A DNA stretch of 64,000 nucleotides from Zygaena filipendulae (GCA_907165275.2 OU015658.1:3112501-3176500), one strand, 5' to 3'. Positions 32,601 through 41,030 are shown, numbered from the stretch's first letter. Notes: generated by a model not told the origin, from the letters alone. Translations and numbers: made by a program.

Positions 32601-35600
32601 CGTCGATTAGTTTCTCGGGTCTTTCTCAGGATAGACTATGTGTAATTAATCTAATTTTTGTTATAGGCGCTGTAGAAATGTTATGTAATTTAACAAAACG
32701 CCCAGAGGCAGCGTTGAGACTCAATGGAATATGGGCGCTTATGAATATGGCCTTCCAGGTAAGTGAAGTGTACATTTACAGTAATTTACAAGAAAAAGTG
32801 ATAAAATAAAAAAGATGTAGCATCATTTTGTTTAACTATAGGTACTTAAAATTCCATCCTTACTAATATCTTAAACGCGAACGTATTTATGGATGTTTGT
32901 TACTCTTTCACGCAAAAACTACTGAATGGATTTTGATGAAACTTTACAATAATATAGCTTATACATCAGAATAACACATAGGGTACTTTTATCCGAAATT
33001 AACGCGGATGACATTGCGTACGTACATTGCACAGACCAAAGAGACTTTCGACATAGCGTCCCCTTTCCTTCAAAACATGCCTAACGTAACTCCAAGTTAA
33101 TTTTTTTTTGATTGCATCTCTCTGCCGATCCGATGCAGGCCGAGCAGAAAGTGAAGCAGCGCATCCTGAACTGCCTCGGCACGGAGCAGATGTTCCGGCT
33201 GCTGAGCGACGGCGACACGCGCGTCATCATGAAGACGCTCGGCCTGCTGCGCAACCTGCTCTCCACGCGGCACCACATCGACGCCATCATGAGCGAGTAC
33301 TCCTCGCAGGTCATGCAGGTGCGCGGCTTACAGGGCGCGGCTTATAGTGCGCGGCTTACAGGGCGCGGCTTATAGTGCGCGGCTTACAGGGCGCGGCTTA
33401 CAGTGCGCGGCTTACAGGGCGCGGCTTACAGGGCGCGGCTTACAGGGCGCGGCTTATAGTGTGCGGCTTACAGGGCGCGGCTTATAGTGTGCGGCTTACA
33501 GGGCGCGGCTTACAGGGCGCGGCTTATAGTGCGCGGCTTACAGGGCGCGGCTTACAGTGCGCGGCTTACAGGGCGCGGCTTACAGGGCGCGGCTTACAGG
33601 GCGCGGCTTATAGTGTGCGGCTTACAGGGCGCGGCTTATAGTGTGCGGCTTACAGGGCGCGGCTTATAGTGTGCGGCTTACAGGGCGCGGCTTATAGTGT
33701 GCGGCTTACAGGGCGCGGCTTATAGTGTGCGGCTTACAGGGCGCGGCTTATAGTGTGCGGCTTACAGGGCGCGGCTTATAGTGTGCGGCTTACAGGGCGC
33801 GGCTTATAGTGTGCGGCTTACAGGGCGCGGCTTATAGTGTGCGGCTTACAGGGCGCGGCTTATAGTGTGCGACTTACAGGGCGCGGCTTATAGTGTGCGG
33901 CTTACAGGGCGCGGCTTATAGTGTGCGGCTTACAGGGCGCGGCTTACAGGGCGCGGCTTATAGTGTGCGGCTTACAGGGCGCGGCTTATAATGTGCGGCT
34001 TACAGGGCGCGGCTTATAGTGTGCGGCTTACAGGGCGCGGCTTATATTGTGCGACTTACAGGGCGCGGCTTATAGTGTGCGGCTTACAGGGCGCGGCTTA
34101 TAGTGTGCGGCTTACAGGGCGCGGCTTATAGTGTGCGGCTTACAGGGCGCGGCTTATAGTGTGCGGCTTACAGGGCGCGGCTTATAGTGTGCGGCTTACA
34201 GGGCGCGGCTTATAGTGTGCGGCTTACAGGGCGCGGCTTATAGTGTGCGACTTACAGGGCGCGGCTTATAGTGTGCGGCTTACAGGGCGCGGCTTATAGT
34301 GTGCGGCTTACAGGGCGCGGCTTATAGTGTGCGGCTTACAGGGCGCGGCTTATAGTGCGCGACTTACAGGGCGCGGCTTATAGTGTACAACTTACAGTGC
34401 GCGGCTTATAATACGCAGATTACAGTACGCGACATGTAGTACGCGGATTTACAGTACGCAGCTTACAGTACGCGGGATGCAGTGCGCGGTTACAGTACGC
34501 GACATACAGTACGACACACACAGTACGCGGCATACAGACGTTGTCTTACAATACGCGGCGTACGCGATATTCAGTGCGTGACTTACATTACACAGCATGC
34601 AGTATACGGCTTTACAGTACGCGGCATGCAGTATGCGATTGCATAAAGCGGCTTAAAATACGCCACATACAGTACGCGACGTACAGTACGTGGCTTACAG
34701 TAAGCGGCTTACAATAGGCTACATACAGTACGTGGCTTCGATTTTCATACCCCATAATCATGCCTATTTTGAGTTAGGTCACTTTGATTCTAGGTGCGTT
34801 ATGCATGTATGTACTTACATAGTTTATGATCGTACTATCGCGCGTATGCGCAATAAAGTTCTTTAAATAAATAAATAAATACTGTTACCAGGCGGTGATA
34901 GTAGTGCTGGAGGGCTCGTACCCGGCGGAGGTGAAGGAGCAGGCGCTCTGCATCCTGGGCAACATCGGCGACGGGGAGAAGTCCAAGGATCTGATCATGG
35001 ACAACGAGGACGTGCTGAGGAAACTAGTCGATTACTTGGTGAGTCCACCCTGACCGATGTTCCACGCTCGAGTTTACGCAGAAGGCTACGTATATAAACT
35101 CAATAAGTGTACTTCATAGAACGGGATGTTCAATATTAATACAATTAATAAATAATAAGTCACCTAGGAATAATAGTCAAAATTAAATCCTTACTATTAA
35201 GAAAGTGAAAGTGAGTTTTTTGTTTGTTGGTTTGTTCGTTACGTTCGATTTCACGCCTCAACGGCTCGACGGATCATCATGAAATTTTGCATACACGTTG
35301 TCAGGGATACAGAGGACACAGGGTACCTACTTTTTGATCCCGTAATTTCCCGCGGGAACTCTGTCATACGTCATAACTAAGTATAAAGTATACCTAGGTG
35401 TGACGTCACAGGGAATTTCAACTCAATTATGTACTTAAAAAAAGGAAAAATACGTGTCCAATATTTTTTATTAATCTACAAGACGGACTAAAAATTCAAA
35501 TTTAGTTATAATGCCCATTACACAAGTGCAAATAAAAATAAATAAAATAAAAACCCAACCAACGGCAACGGTCCAGGCGCACCCGGAGAGCAAGCTGCAG

Positions 35601-37597
35601 GAGGCGGCGCTGTTCGTGTGCGGCAACCTGGTGTGGCGCGGCGAGGCGGGCGCGGCGGCGCGCCAGCAGCGGCTCGCGGCGCTCGGCGTGCTGCGCGCGC
35701 TGCGCCTGCTGCGCGCGCGCCACGACGCCGCGCACCTGCACGACAAGTACGTACCCGTACCCGGCGCCGGCGCCGCGCCCGCCCGCGCCCGCCGCCGCCG
35801 CCGCCGGCGCACCGCCTGACTCCCTGCCCGCCACCCGCCACCCGCCACCCGCCACCCGCCACCCGCCATCGAACCGACGCGCGACGGGCCCTACGTATAC
35901 TAACGCAGCCCACGGATTGACTAAAAAAATAACAAGTTACATTCTAAAGAATAATGAAATATTAAAAATTAACTATGCAACCTTTTTTCTATAATGTTCA
36001 GGTATAACATTTCAAAATTTCAAATATTTATGTTGAGTTGTGTCAAAGTTACAAGCATTTAGATTGCCCTGCTGTAAAGTTGTGTTTTTCCACTTGCACT
36101 GCATAGTATACATAGGTCCCGTCGAAACGTGTACCCCGAGTTGGATGCCAAGGTTATGTTCCGTTATTACTGATAGCACTGTAAGGTATGACGTCAATTT
36201 AGTATACTGCGACGCCGTTCCTTTATAGTTAGCTATACTGTTTACTGTTTAAAATGGAATGCAGTCCAAGGGCCTTATATTTAAATAGTTCGAATTACTT
36301 TTCGCACATGGAATATGAGCATTCGCATGTGAATTCGTGATTCCGTGTGCGAAAGTAATTCGAACGATTCTAAAATACGGCTCCTGTATATTGTCATCTA
36401 ATATGTCATTGTCATGTCACGCTGTCGAAAACTCATTGGCGACCAACCTATGCGGTTGATATCATTGGTCCGAAGATGATCACGTGATCAAACCACTGAG
36501 AGCACCTAACTCGAAAACGCCAGTGCTCACAGAACAAAAAAATAAAAAAAACATACGCGTCGATTTGAGAACCTCCTCCTTTTTGAGAAGCCGGTTAAAA
36601 AGGGCGACGATTTTGGCGTCATATTGCCTACCCTAGGATACTACGGCAGTATAGTGTCAGTTATAACGGATTACGGAACGAATTTCGCCTCAGTGAGAGC
36701 ACTGAACCAGTGCTTTCAGTAATAACGGAATATACCCCATATTTGACACGTCTAGTCTTTGACAGTGACGTGACGGTGGGTTAAAATTCTGTAGAACGTA
36801 ACCGACCACCGGCTATAGTGTATTTCTTTACACAGTATATTTGGTTATACTAGAGACTTATTGAAAGAGAACAGCAACGTTGAATTTTGTTGCGATTATC
36901 TAGTAAAATTATTCAATAACACTGAGTTCGCTAAAAAAAACCTAACCTACTTTACCGAAATAATCATGCGACAAAATACGTACACGTACACTATTGTCTT
37001 ATATTGGCACCGATGCGCTGATGATCATACCTAAAGGTGAATGACCTTTAGGCCGCGTTTTCTTGTTTTCTTTGTGATTTATCAGTGTTTTGTTTCATTA
37101 ATTACACGTATTTTATATTGCACTTCAATATGTCCTTCGTTTAACCTCGCATACTGTATACATGTGACTCCTTCTAGCGTAGCGCCACACAGATTAAGAT
37201 GTTTCATATATTTTATCGTTACGCTCCATGTTTGATACTTGATTCCTAAGATATGATTAATTTTGATTCGCTATAATTTCAATAAAAAATCATTTTTGCA
37301 CAACCGATATTTTTTTTATTGTTTATTATCATTATTATTGTTTTAATATAATTATTATATTGTTACTGACTGTTGTAATACTATGATAAAAAAATCTAAA
37401 GTAATTTGTAATTTAATATCAATTATGATTTCTGACTTTTTAAAAGTTATGACTGTTATTTTATTTTTAATTTTCGAATCCGTCAGTTTTATAGTTTTTT
37501 TTTTAGTTGTTGGTCAGTGAAGCTAAGGTGGATCAGTGTTTGCAGTGTTTGTTTCAGAGTGACGACCGCGCTGGCTCAGTTCAACGAGTTCACATAA
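20629..37597 (+). CDS. ARMC8: ARMC8, armadillo-repeat scaffold of the CTLH/GID ubiquitin ligase, 14 coding exons
   Basis: The exons 20629-20652, 20740-20953, 21428-21634, 22111-22342, 22939-23073, 23280-23382, 25064-25279, 30896-30967, 32204-32339, 32667-32758, 33139-33318, 34892-35038, 35577-35746 and 37558-37597 all have GT-AG borders and join in frame to 1968 bp (655 aa plus stop). Human ARMC8 is about 670 aa and matches throughout. Diagnostic blocks are [69 protein letters not shown] and [18 protein letters not shown]. The protein is a chain of armadillo repeats. In the CTLH complex (yeast Gid5) it links substrate receptors to the RING core and acts in cytosol and nucleus; in insects that complex removes maternal proteins in early embryos (family knowledge). 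The first exon is only 24 bp and is the least certain part. Some exons are extremely GC-rich and others AT-rich. All frames are open, so the gene looks functional despite heavy transposon load. Confidence 0.95.
20740..20953 (+). CDS. ARMC8: ARMC8 coding exon 2
   Basis: From CACGAAG|GATATCGAG to GATTG|GTAAGT. It encodes [20 protein letters not shown] and [10 protein letters not shown], aligning with residues about 20-80 of vertebrate ARMC8. The acceptor has a weak polypyrimidine tract. Confidence 0.88.
21428..21634 (+). CDS. ARMC8: ARMC8 coding exon 3
   Basis: It follows CGAACAG, starts by completing Gly, and encodes [17 protein letters not shown] through LLTRLT; donor GTAAGT at 21635. Phase 1 in and out. 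Confidence 0.92.
21979..22087. mobile_element. 109-bp MITE abutting ARMC8 exon 4
   Basis: Ends TGTACAGTCAGCAGCAG and, inverted, TGTACACTCAGCACCAC; the match extends about 30 bp. A second copy is at 54161-54275. The right end lies 23 bases before the exon 4 splice acceptor. Confidence 0.75.
22111..22342 (+). CDS. ARMC8: ARMC8 coding exon 4
   Basis: From CTGTGTGCAG to CACTAG|GTCGGT (a less common donor). It encodes an Ala/Leu-rich armadillo stretch ending [18 protein letters not shown]. Extremely GC-rich; the frame is fixed by continuity with exons 3 and 5. Confidence 0.9.
22343..22938 (+). other. ARMC8 intron 4
   Basis: About 600 bp, AT-rich apart from a GGCCCCATACCCGGG stretch and a short C-run near 22690. 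No element was recognised. Confidence 0.6.
22939..23073 (+). CDS. ARMC8: ARMC8 coding exon 5
   Basis: From ATGTGACAG to CCCCAA|GTGAGA. It encodes [18 protein letters not shown] and [18 protein letters not shown], matching the [23 protein letters not shown] region of the vertebrate protein. Confidence 0.92.
23280..23382 (+). CDS. ARMC8: ARMC8 coding exon 6
   Basis: From TTGTCGCAG to GCCGAG|GTATAT. It encodes [20 protein letters not shown] followed by ENLAYLAE, matching the vertebrate TLPCLVRMCSKE...ETLAYLIE block. Ends in phase 0. Confidence 0.93.
23507..23767 (+). mobile_element. Helitron-like element in ARMC8 intron 6
   Basis: It starts A|TCCCTACTAATATTGTAAA and ends GGGGAACAGCTAG|T. The body blocks appear twice (GGATTCCCGTGG, then GGAATTCCTGCGGGATC). 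Confidence 0.65.
24275..24350 (-). mobile_element. Helitron-like 3' end fragment
   Basis: CTAG terminus at 24275 (minus strand) with CCCTGTGGTTTCATCCTCG hairpin region, then truncated. Confidence 0.45.
24436..24775 (+). mobile_element. Two head-to-tail Helitron-like copies
   Basis: The first ends GGCACAGCTAG|T at 24611. The second follows directly (ATTATAAATTTGAAAGTTTG) and ends ACATCTAG|T at 24775. Each has the GACATAGGGTA body block. Tandem arrays of this kind are common for Helitrons. Confidence 0.6.
24797..24996 (-). mobile_element. Helitron-like element close to ARMC8 exon 7
   Basis: On the minus strand it runs from ATCTATATCTATACTTATAT to the hairpin CCGCGGGTGAAACCGCG and CTAG at 24797. 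It lies 67 bases before the exon 7 acceptor. Confidence 0.7.
25064..25279 (+). CDS. ARMC8: ARMC8 coding exon 7
   Basis: From CGGTGTGCAG to GCCGGCG|GTGAGC; 72 codons, phase 0 at both ends. It encodes [20 protein letters not shown] and [18 protein letters not shown], the most recognisable block of ARMC8. Confidence 0.96.
25376..25685. repeat. Three tandem copies of a 102-106 bp unit with an internal hairpin
   Basis: Units start at 25376, 25478 and 25580 (102, 102 and 106 bp) with AACCCGTT...; the third has a GACT duplication and more changes, and a fourth begins but is lost by 25700. Each unit contains TGGGGTC-CAGCA-GACCCCA, a perfect 7-bp stem. A C-run (25358-25368) lies just before the array. 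Confidence 0.9.
25719..26126 (-). repeat. 3' LTR of the gypsy element
   Basis: 408 bp; inner side borders the G-rich polypurine tract. Outer side carries TACC, the duplicated target. Confidence 0.95.
26127..26145 (-). other. Polypurine tract of the gypsy element
   Basis: On the minus strand a CTGGGGGGGAGTGA run directly precedes the 3' LTR, as expected of the plus-strand priming site in reverse transcription. Confidence 0.8.
26239..28077 (-). pseudogene. Pol C-terminal part: end of reverse transcriptase, RNase H, integrase
   Basis: A 612-codon open frame. The first 60 residues are the thumb end of reverse transcriptase ([10 protein letters not shown]). RNase H follows with TDAS (about 107-110), DREL (147-150) and YTDHKPL (172-178). 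Integrase begins with the zinc-binding set H296, H300, C330 and C333, then the catalytic Asp in HIDLIGP (about 362), a second in VTDRGRQF and the Glu in [16 protein letters not shown] module near the C-terminus is the gypsy GPY/F-type motif. The frame differs from the upstream protease-reverse transcriptase frame, and several residues expected between the two parts are missing, so Pol is broken at the junction although the downstream domains are intact. Confidence 0.9.
27995..29104 (-). pseudogene. Pol N-terminal part: protease and most of reverse transcriptase
   Basis: The protease active site [11 protein letters not shown] is at the start of the frame and the reverse transcriptase core includes [44 protein letters not shown] and [10 protein letters not shown], all intact. 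The frame runs off into about 20 unrelated residues from about 28070 and stops at 27995. The open frame actually extends upstream of the first ATG into the gag overlap, so translation by a -1 shift from gag is expected rather than separate initiation. Confidence 0.9.
29164..30003 (-). CDS. Gag of the gypsy element
   Basis: 279 aa starting at ATG 30003-30001. It has the capsid-like region [27 protein letters not shown] and [20 protein letters not shown] typical of arthropod gypsy Gag, a basic Arg/Ser-rich linker (about 220-245), and a C-terminal C-X2-H-X9-C-X3-C box rather than the usual C-X2-C-X4-H-X4-C. This CHCC arrangement is the hallmark reported for CsRn1-clade elements. The frame is uninterrupted. 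The Pol frame overlaps its last codons in the -1 frame. Confidence 0.93.
   Translation of the reverse strand: MASSNKKADPTDVSSEIFRVGVRVPPFWPEEPEIWFAQVEGQFAISNITSDATKFNYVIGQLDHQFSKEVKDIIVSPPDNDKYLKLKTELIKRLSASHEKKVKQLLMHEELGDRKPSQFLRHLQSLAGPNVPEEFLQTIWTSRLPRSTQTVLAAQPTASLEVLSDLADRVQEIATPSPQVASTSTAIPGSSYNTMANEIAELRQQMKTLMTKLEERPSRPRGRSSTRRPRDQQNRSASRSPSSYRKYPQCWYHFKFGTRARHCNKPCDYKAENFQGSRQ
30098..30108 (-). other. Primer binding site, tRNA-Trp type
   Basis: On the minus strand the sequence TGGTGACCCC lies one base inside the 5' LTR and is complementary to the 3' end of animal tRNA-Trp (GGGGTCACCA). Use of tRNA-Trp is known for CsRn1 and Kabuki. Confidence 0.75.
30110..30517 (-). repeat. 5' LTR of the gypsy element
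   Basis: 408 bp, nearly identical to 25719-26126; TACC follows on the outer side at 30518-30521. Confidence 0.95.
30634..30676 (-). mobile_element. Helitron-like 3' end fragment
   Basis: CTAG terminus and CCCTCGGTTTCGGCCGCG hairpin region only; joined directly to the MITE sequence at 30672. Confidence 0.45.
30672..30870. mobile_element. MITE-like element, copy 1 (truncated)
   Basis: It contains TTTTTCGGTTGCAAT at the left, TGACACCTACAATAT and CTTCAAAAGTTGAAGCTG in the middle, and GATTGCAAC...AAAAGTTCCATAAAAT at the right. The same blocks occur inverted at 46088-46345. It ends about 25 bases before exon 8. Confidence 0.6.
30896..30967 (+). CDS. ARMC8: ARMC8 coding exon 8
   Basis: From TTGTCACAG to TTTCAG|GTAATA; 24 codons reading [20 protein letters not shown] then TTFQ, nearly identical to the vertebrate sequence. 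Confidence 0.96.
31028..31170 (-). mobile_element. Helitron-like fragment in ARMC8 intron 8
   Basis: CTAG end at 31028 with CCCTCGCGGTTTTACCGC, then the CAGTTCAGTAGTTTTTGAGT block near 31125. Confidence 0.5.
31490..32140. mobile_element. Repeat-derived block with CAAGACC arrays
   Basis: It opens with a GAAGAAGAAG run and a segment resembling lepidopteran repeat ends (GTTGGCAGCCCGCC). At 31737-31845 and 32082-32125 there are clusters of CAAGACCAAGAC in both orientations flanking an AT-rich centre. No coding capacity. Family unknown. Confidence 0.45.
32204..32339 (+). CDS. ARMC8: ARMC8 coding exon 9
   Basis: From GTCGCCGCAG to GACCAAG|GTCAGG. It encodes [20 protein letters not shown] and [19 protein letters not shown]-rich. 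Confidence 0.95.
32667..32758 (+). CDS. ARMC8: ARMC8 coding exon 10
   Basis: From TTGTTATAG to TTCCAG|GTAAGT. It encodes [20 protein letters not shown] followed by [10 protein letters not shown]. Much less GC-rich than the exons on either side. Confidence 0.95.
32858..33020 (+). mobile_element. Helitron-like element in ARMC8 intron 10
   Basis: Starts CATCCTTACTAATATCTTAAA, has CACGCAAAAACTACTGAATG and ACACATAGGGTACTTTTATC; the 3' hairpin and CTAG end are lost. Confidence 0.5.
33139..33318 (+). CDS. ARMC8: ARMC8 coding exon 11
   Basis: From CGATGCAG to CATGCAG|GTGCGC; 60 codons encoding [37 protein letters not shown] and SEYSSQVMQ. The donor GTGCGC is the first unit of the minisatellite that follows. 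Confidence 0.95.
33319..34739. repeat. GC-rich 14/28-bp minisatellite at the start of ARMC8 intron 11
   Basis: The basic 14-bp unit is GGCGCGGCTTACAG or TGTGCGGCTTATAG; the two alternate to form a 28-bp higher-order unit over most of 33590-34380. From about 34390 the array decays into diverged units (CAGTACGCGACATA-like) and fades at about 34739. It begins at the exon 11 donor itself. The open frames inside it ([14 protein letters not shown] repeats) are a by-product of the repeat. Confidence 0.97.
34780..34881 (+). mobile_element. LINE-type 3' tail next to ARMC8 exon 12
   Basis: It ends GCGCAATAAAGTTCTTTAAA followed by (TAAA)n, the same tail as at 44091-44116. The tail stops 10 bases before the exon 12 acceptor. 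Confidence 0.55.
34892..35038 (+). CDS. ARMC8: ARMC8 coding exon 12
   Basis: From CTGTTACCAG to TACTTG|GTGAGT; 49 codons encoding [40 protein letters not shown] and a final VDYL. Confidence 0.95.
35187..35366 (+). mobile_element. Helitron-like element, 3'-truncated
   Basis: It has the GTGAAAGTGAGTTTTT start region, CATGAAATTTTGCATACACG and AATTTCCCGCGGGAACTC, but lacks the CTAG end. Confidence 0.55.
35395..35517. mobile_element. MITE-like element, copy 2 (partial)
   Basis: GTGACGTCACAGGG, then GTCCAATATTTTTTATTAAT and CAAGACGGAC match the right half of the element at 3984-4180. It lies 60 bases before the exon 13 acceptor. Confidence 0.6.
35577..35746 (+). CDS. ARMC8: ARMC8 coding exon 13
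   Basis: From AACGGTCCAG to CGACAA|GTACGT. It encodes [19 protein letters not shown] followed by an Arg/Ala/Leu-rich stretch ending HLHDK, matching HVKLQLAAMFCISNLIW of vertebrates. Very GC-rich, so several other frames are also open. Confidence 0.93.
35760..35870. repeat. GC-rich simple repeats after exon 13
   Basis: A GCC/CCG-rich stretch followed by about six tandem CCCGCCA (7-bp) units at about 35826-35869. Confidence 0.85.
36268..36387. mobile_element. Small palindromic MITE in ARMC8 intron 13
   Basis: The arms GTTCGAATTACTTTTCGCAC (from 36288) and the inverse ending at 36365 match with one indel and one mismatch; weaker inverse similarity extends outwards to about 36268 and 36387. No coding capacity. 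Confidence 0.6.
37558..37597 (+). CDS. ARMC8: ARMC8 coding exon 14 (terminal)
   Basis: From TTTGTTTCAG, completing a Lys codon and encoding [12 protein letters not shown] before TAA at 37595-37597. The pattern K-x3-AL-x-Q matches the vertebrate C-terminus KAKMALQQYLA. Confidence 0.88.
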
Positions 37598-37965
37598 TAT
37601 ACGGGGGCTTCTGACGCAAACGCACCGAGGGCTAGCGACCGTTGCGCTCTAGAGCATGTGATAAATATACCTGACGTACAGTGATCTGTCGAGTCATAGA
37701 TTATTATTATCTATAATGGGGGCGGCCCTGTCAGCCACTCTCTAAAAGTATAGACCATAGACATAGAGAACGGAGCGAGCGTTCCCTATCCATGTTTGAA
37801 GTCAATACATGCGGAAAATGTGTGAAAGGATAAAGCGATCGGGCGGCCAGTAGTGGTCTCTTTATTTGTCAATACTGAGTAGGTACAGAAAAGGAACGAG
37901 TATTGCCCGCGTCATTTATGTGAGGTACTGCTCAGTTCTTTCTCGATGTCTAGGCTCTAAATTGA

Positions 37966-37971
37966 AATAAA
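37966..37971 (+). terminator. Candidate polyadenylation signal for ARMC8
   Basis: AATAAA about 370 bases after the stop codon, the first exact hexamer noticed downstream. Confidence 0.3.
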
Positions 37972-39800
37972 ACGAACGATTGGTTGTGTTTCCAACCGTT
38001 TGTCTTAAAATTTAAATGTAAAATTTTTAATTCATCACGGAATTGCCAAAAAAAAATATTTGGTTTAGAGAGTCAGGATTTGTATCGCCCCCAACGTTTT
38101 GTTTTAACTAAGCTAGTTAGTTATATTGACAGACGTACGCGCGGCTTTACTGTGTATATATGTAGCTAAGTTTAAAATAATGTTATTTATTGTTTTATCA
38201 CGAGCCTCATCCCCCACTATCAAGCATTAATTTAAAACAAAAAAGCTTTCACATTAAATCATTTTCACTGAAGAATATAATCGAAATTTAACCCTTTTTT
38301 GATGCCCTATTGTTGGTATTTAATTTGATTGCTAAAAGCTAATTTAACTAAAAAATTTAGTTTCAATTCGTCTTTGCAGCTATACAAACGCAAGAATTTC
38401 ATGGAATTCTCCAGATTTAGTAGTTGCTCAAATTGGTATTTTAGAATAGTCTGCGTGTAAGAATACCAGCCCTTCGCTTAGTGCCGCAAATCAATCACTG
38501 TACATACTTACAATTAGTAGTACAGTCGACCTTACACTTTTGGCAATCGTTGAGTTTTATTGCACTGGTAATAAAGTTCATAAAATGTAAAAAAAAAATC
38601 CTTCTTGTACAGGTTCAGAATTCACTCATTTCATATTTTGATCCATATTCAAACTATAATAGATCTGAGTTCATTAAAATTGCATAATTTAAATTTGAAA
38701 TTAAAGTGTAGTTTTAAGTAGTAGTTAAAGTCAAAACTTAGCATAAAATACTGGTGAATAATGGGCGATGCTACCTCATAAAAGTTCTTCGTCTAATTTC
38801 GACCTTGTGTTGTGTATCAACTCTCGGACTGTTTTATTACTATACGATGACATGGACAAAAAGCAAATAGTCATTTTGAGATCACTCGTAGCTATAAATA
38901 TTGCGGTGCTAGAATAAAATGTATATAGTTTATTGTACAGATAAAACAACAGTCAAGCTTTCTTTTAGTTATTACTTATTAACGTGTATAAATTAGAATT
39001 AACGGTCTTGTTGACTATTTTATTGTGAATAGTGTAAGTTTGTAACTGTCCTTTGGTTTCTTGTCACATTTTTCTCTAACAATGACTGATTGTAGCTAAT
39101 AAACTACATTGTTTTAAATGTTGAAGTCAGATGACTTCAAATATTAATAATTTGTTTTAACTCCATTGTAAAATTTATTTGACATTGAATTTTCAACTAT
39201 ATCTTTTTTTTTTTTTTGAGAAAGGAAGACGAGAAACGTAATCGTTTTCTTAGTATTGACTAATCGCGTTTTTTTATTCCAATCTATTCGAAAGTTGGAA
39301 AAAATACTAAGCGCAAAGGAGGATAAGTCAAAAGAAAAAGATAATTTGTATGTAACCAATATTATGAGCGTTTTGCGTTTTGAAAGTCGTTCAACCCTTT
39401 TCTTAAAACAATCCTAACTGTATTATTATTCACACGAACGTGAGTTTGTATGTTACGCTTTCACGCCTTTACTACTCAATCAATCATTTAAAATTTTTCA
39501 TGAAACAGTTGTCAAACATAGTTGTCAGAGGAACAGCTGTCAAAATTCAACAATTGTCCAATAATTTTACACATTTCTGATGCATATTGTACTCCTATGG
39601 ACTATAGATACAAGTAAGCTTATGAGCTCGTTAGCTCTACTATTTTCTATTATATTGCGTCGTTGGCAATGTTTGTTATTAATTATATTAAGTGAAATTG
39701 ATTCGACAAAAAAAAATATTATAAATTTTCTAATATTAACAAAAAAGGTCGGCAGATAGATATAAAACAGATGGGTAATCAAAATGGAGACGCTATCAAG
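37972..39800. other. Intergenic, nothing recognised
   Basis: AT-rich DNA after ARMC8. A weak Helitron-like fragment (GTGAGTTTGTATGTTACGCT, near 39440) is the only repeat signal seen. Confidence 0.4.
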
Positions 39801-39807
39801 ATTTACG

Positions 39808-39976
39808 GCCGCACTCAGAGTCGTTTTAATGATTACTTAATTTTAAGTAAAGATTATAAAAACAAAACTGGCGCACTCGGAGACGTTCATTAAATTAATG
39901 TTATTTAACTAATTTATTTAAATGTCAATTAACATTAAAATTACTTAAAATTAAGTTATCATTAAAACCACTCTTG
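39808..39976. mobile_element. MITE-like element, copy 1
   Basis: The left end GTTTTAATGATTACTTAATT and the inverse of the right end GTTTTAATGATAACTTAATT form terminal inverted repeats about 30 bp long. A partial inverted copy lies at 52672-52776. Confidence 0.7.
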
Positions 39977-40181
39977 TTAATTTTTCTGTGCAATGAGCGT
40001 GATAGAGAATATCTTGAGAGGTGACCGGCTTTTGAGTAGCGTTTATTAAATTCGGTTCTAAGCGTATTTCCTGTATAAGCCTCAAATCAGATCTAGTTAT
40101 TTATTTTTTGAAAACCTATTCGTTCACATCTGACATCGCTTGAGAATTATTTTGTGTTCTTAATTCTTATCACCTTTGTTA

Positions 40182-40344
40182 TCCTTACTACCTAATGTTA
40201 TAAACGCGAAAGTTTGTTCTCTTTCACGCAAAAACTACTGAGTACCTCATAGGTACATCAGAATAACACCTAGGGTACTTTTTATCCCGGAATTCTTGCG
40301 GGGACTCCGAAATTCCCGCGGGTGAAACCGTGGGAACCAGCTAG
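40182..40344 (+). mobile_element. Helitron-like element
   Basis: Starts A|TCCTTACTACCTAATGTTAT and ends GGAACCAGCTAG|T, with the hairpin CCGCGGGTGAAACCGTGG inside the end. Confidence 0.65.
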
Positions 40345-40896
40345 TATTGTATAATTTTTTGATGACTTTAGGTACCTATTAAAATATTTGTCTCGAAGTC
40401 GATATAAAACAATAAATATGTGCTATACGTACCTACTAAGCTTCTTGTCATAAATCATGTTATACCTACCGTATGTATATAGCGAGTACTTATACATTGT
40501 TTAATAAACTGCATGTTTTTCCATGTTGATATGAAAATATTATTAGCAAAATGTTGTTTTATTTGTTTCAATTAAATAAATTATTTAACTATAGATGAGT
40601 GTAGATTGCGCTGTATACACAGGGTCCACTTTGCTGCACGGTGGGCTAAGAACTAACTGGCAGGGACGTGTGTAGAGTAGTAGCCGATTTTATCCCCACC
40701 ATCACTCACCCGGTATCGCTTCGGATTTTAGGGCCTTGTGTAGCCGCTTTAAAGCGATTGAGCGGCGAGCGCCTTCACAGGTTGTTTTCTTTTTGGTCGA
40801 TTTATTTTGATTGAATTTTTTTTTTCATTTTTTATTTTATGAACATGTTTATACTTTCAACCCTGTAAATATTTGGAAAGTTACTCGTATAATTTA

Positions 40897-41030
40897 CTAG
40901 CTGTCCCGCGGCTTAACCCCTTCTTAATTTCGGAGATCCCGCAGGAACTCCGAGACAGGGGATCGAGTAGATATCCTATTTCTTTTTTGTACCCCTAAAA
41001 ATGTGTAGTATACAGAATTATATATTAATA
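40897..41030 (-). mobile_element. Helitron-like fragment
   Basis: CTAG end at 40897, GTCCCGCGGCTTAACCCC, then GGAGATCCCGCAGGAACTCC; the outer part is lost. Confidence 0.5.

Noticed and set aside
33375..33669. Open frames reading [14 protein letters not shown] repeats
   Set aside because: They arise from the minisatellite, whose 14- and 28-bp periods are not multiples of three; frames shift and there is no start context.
33319..34400. CRISPR-like regular repeats
   Set aside because: No unique spacers; the array is a eukaryotic minisatellite of directly abutting units.
35471..35920. Several overlapping 100-130 codon frames on both strands
   Set aside because: They are open only because exon 13 and the GC-rich simple repeats after it lack stop codons; the ARMC8 frame is the one with homology.
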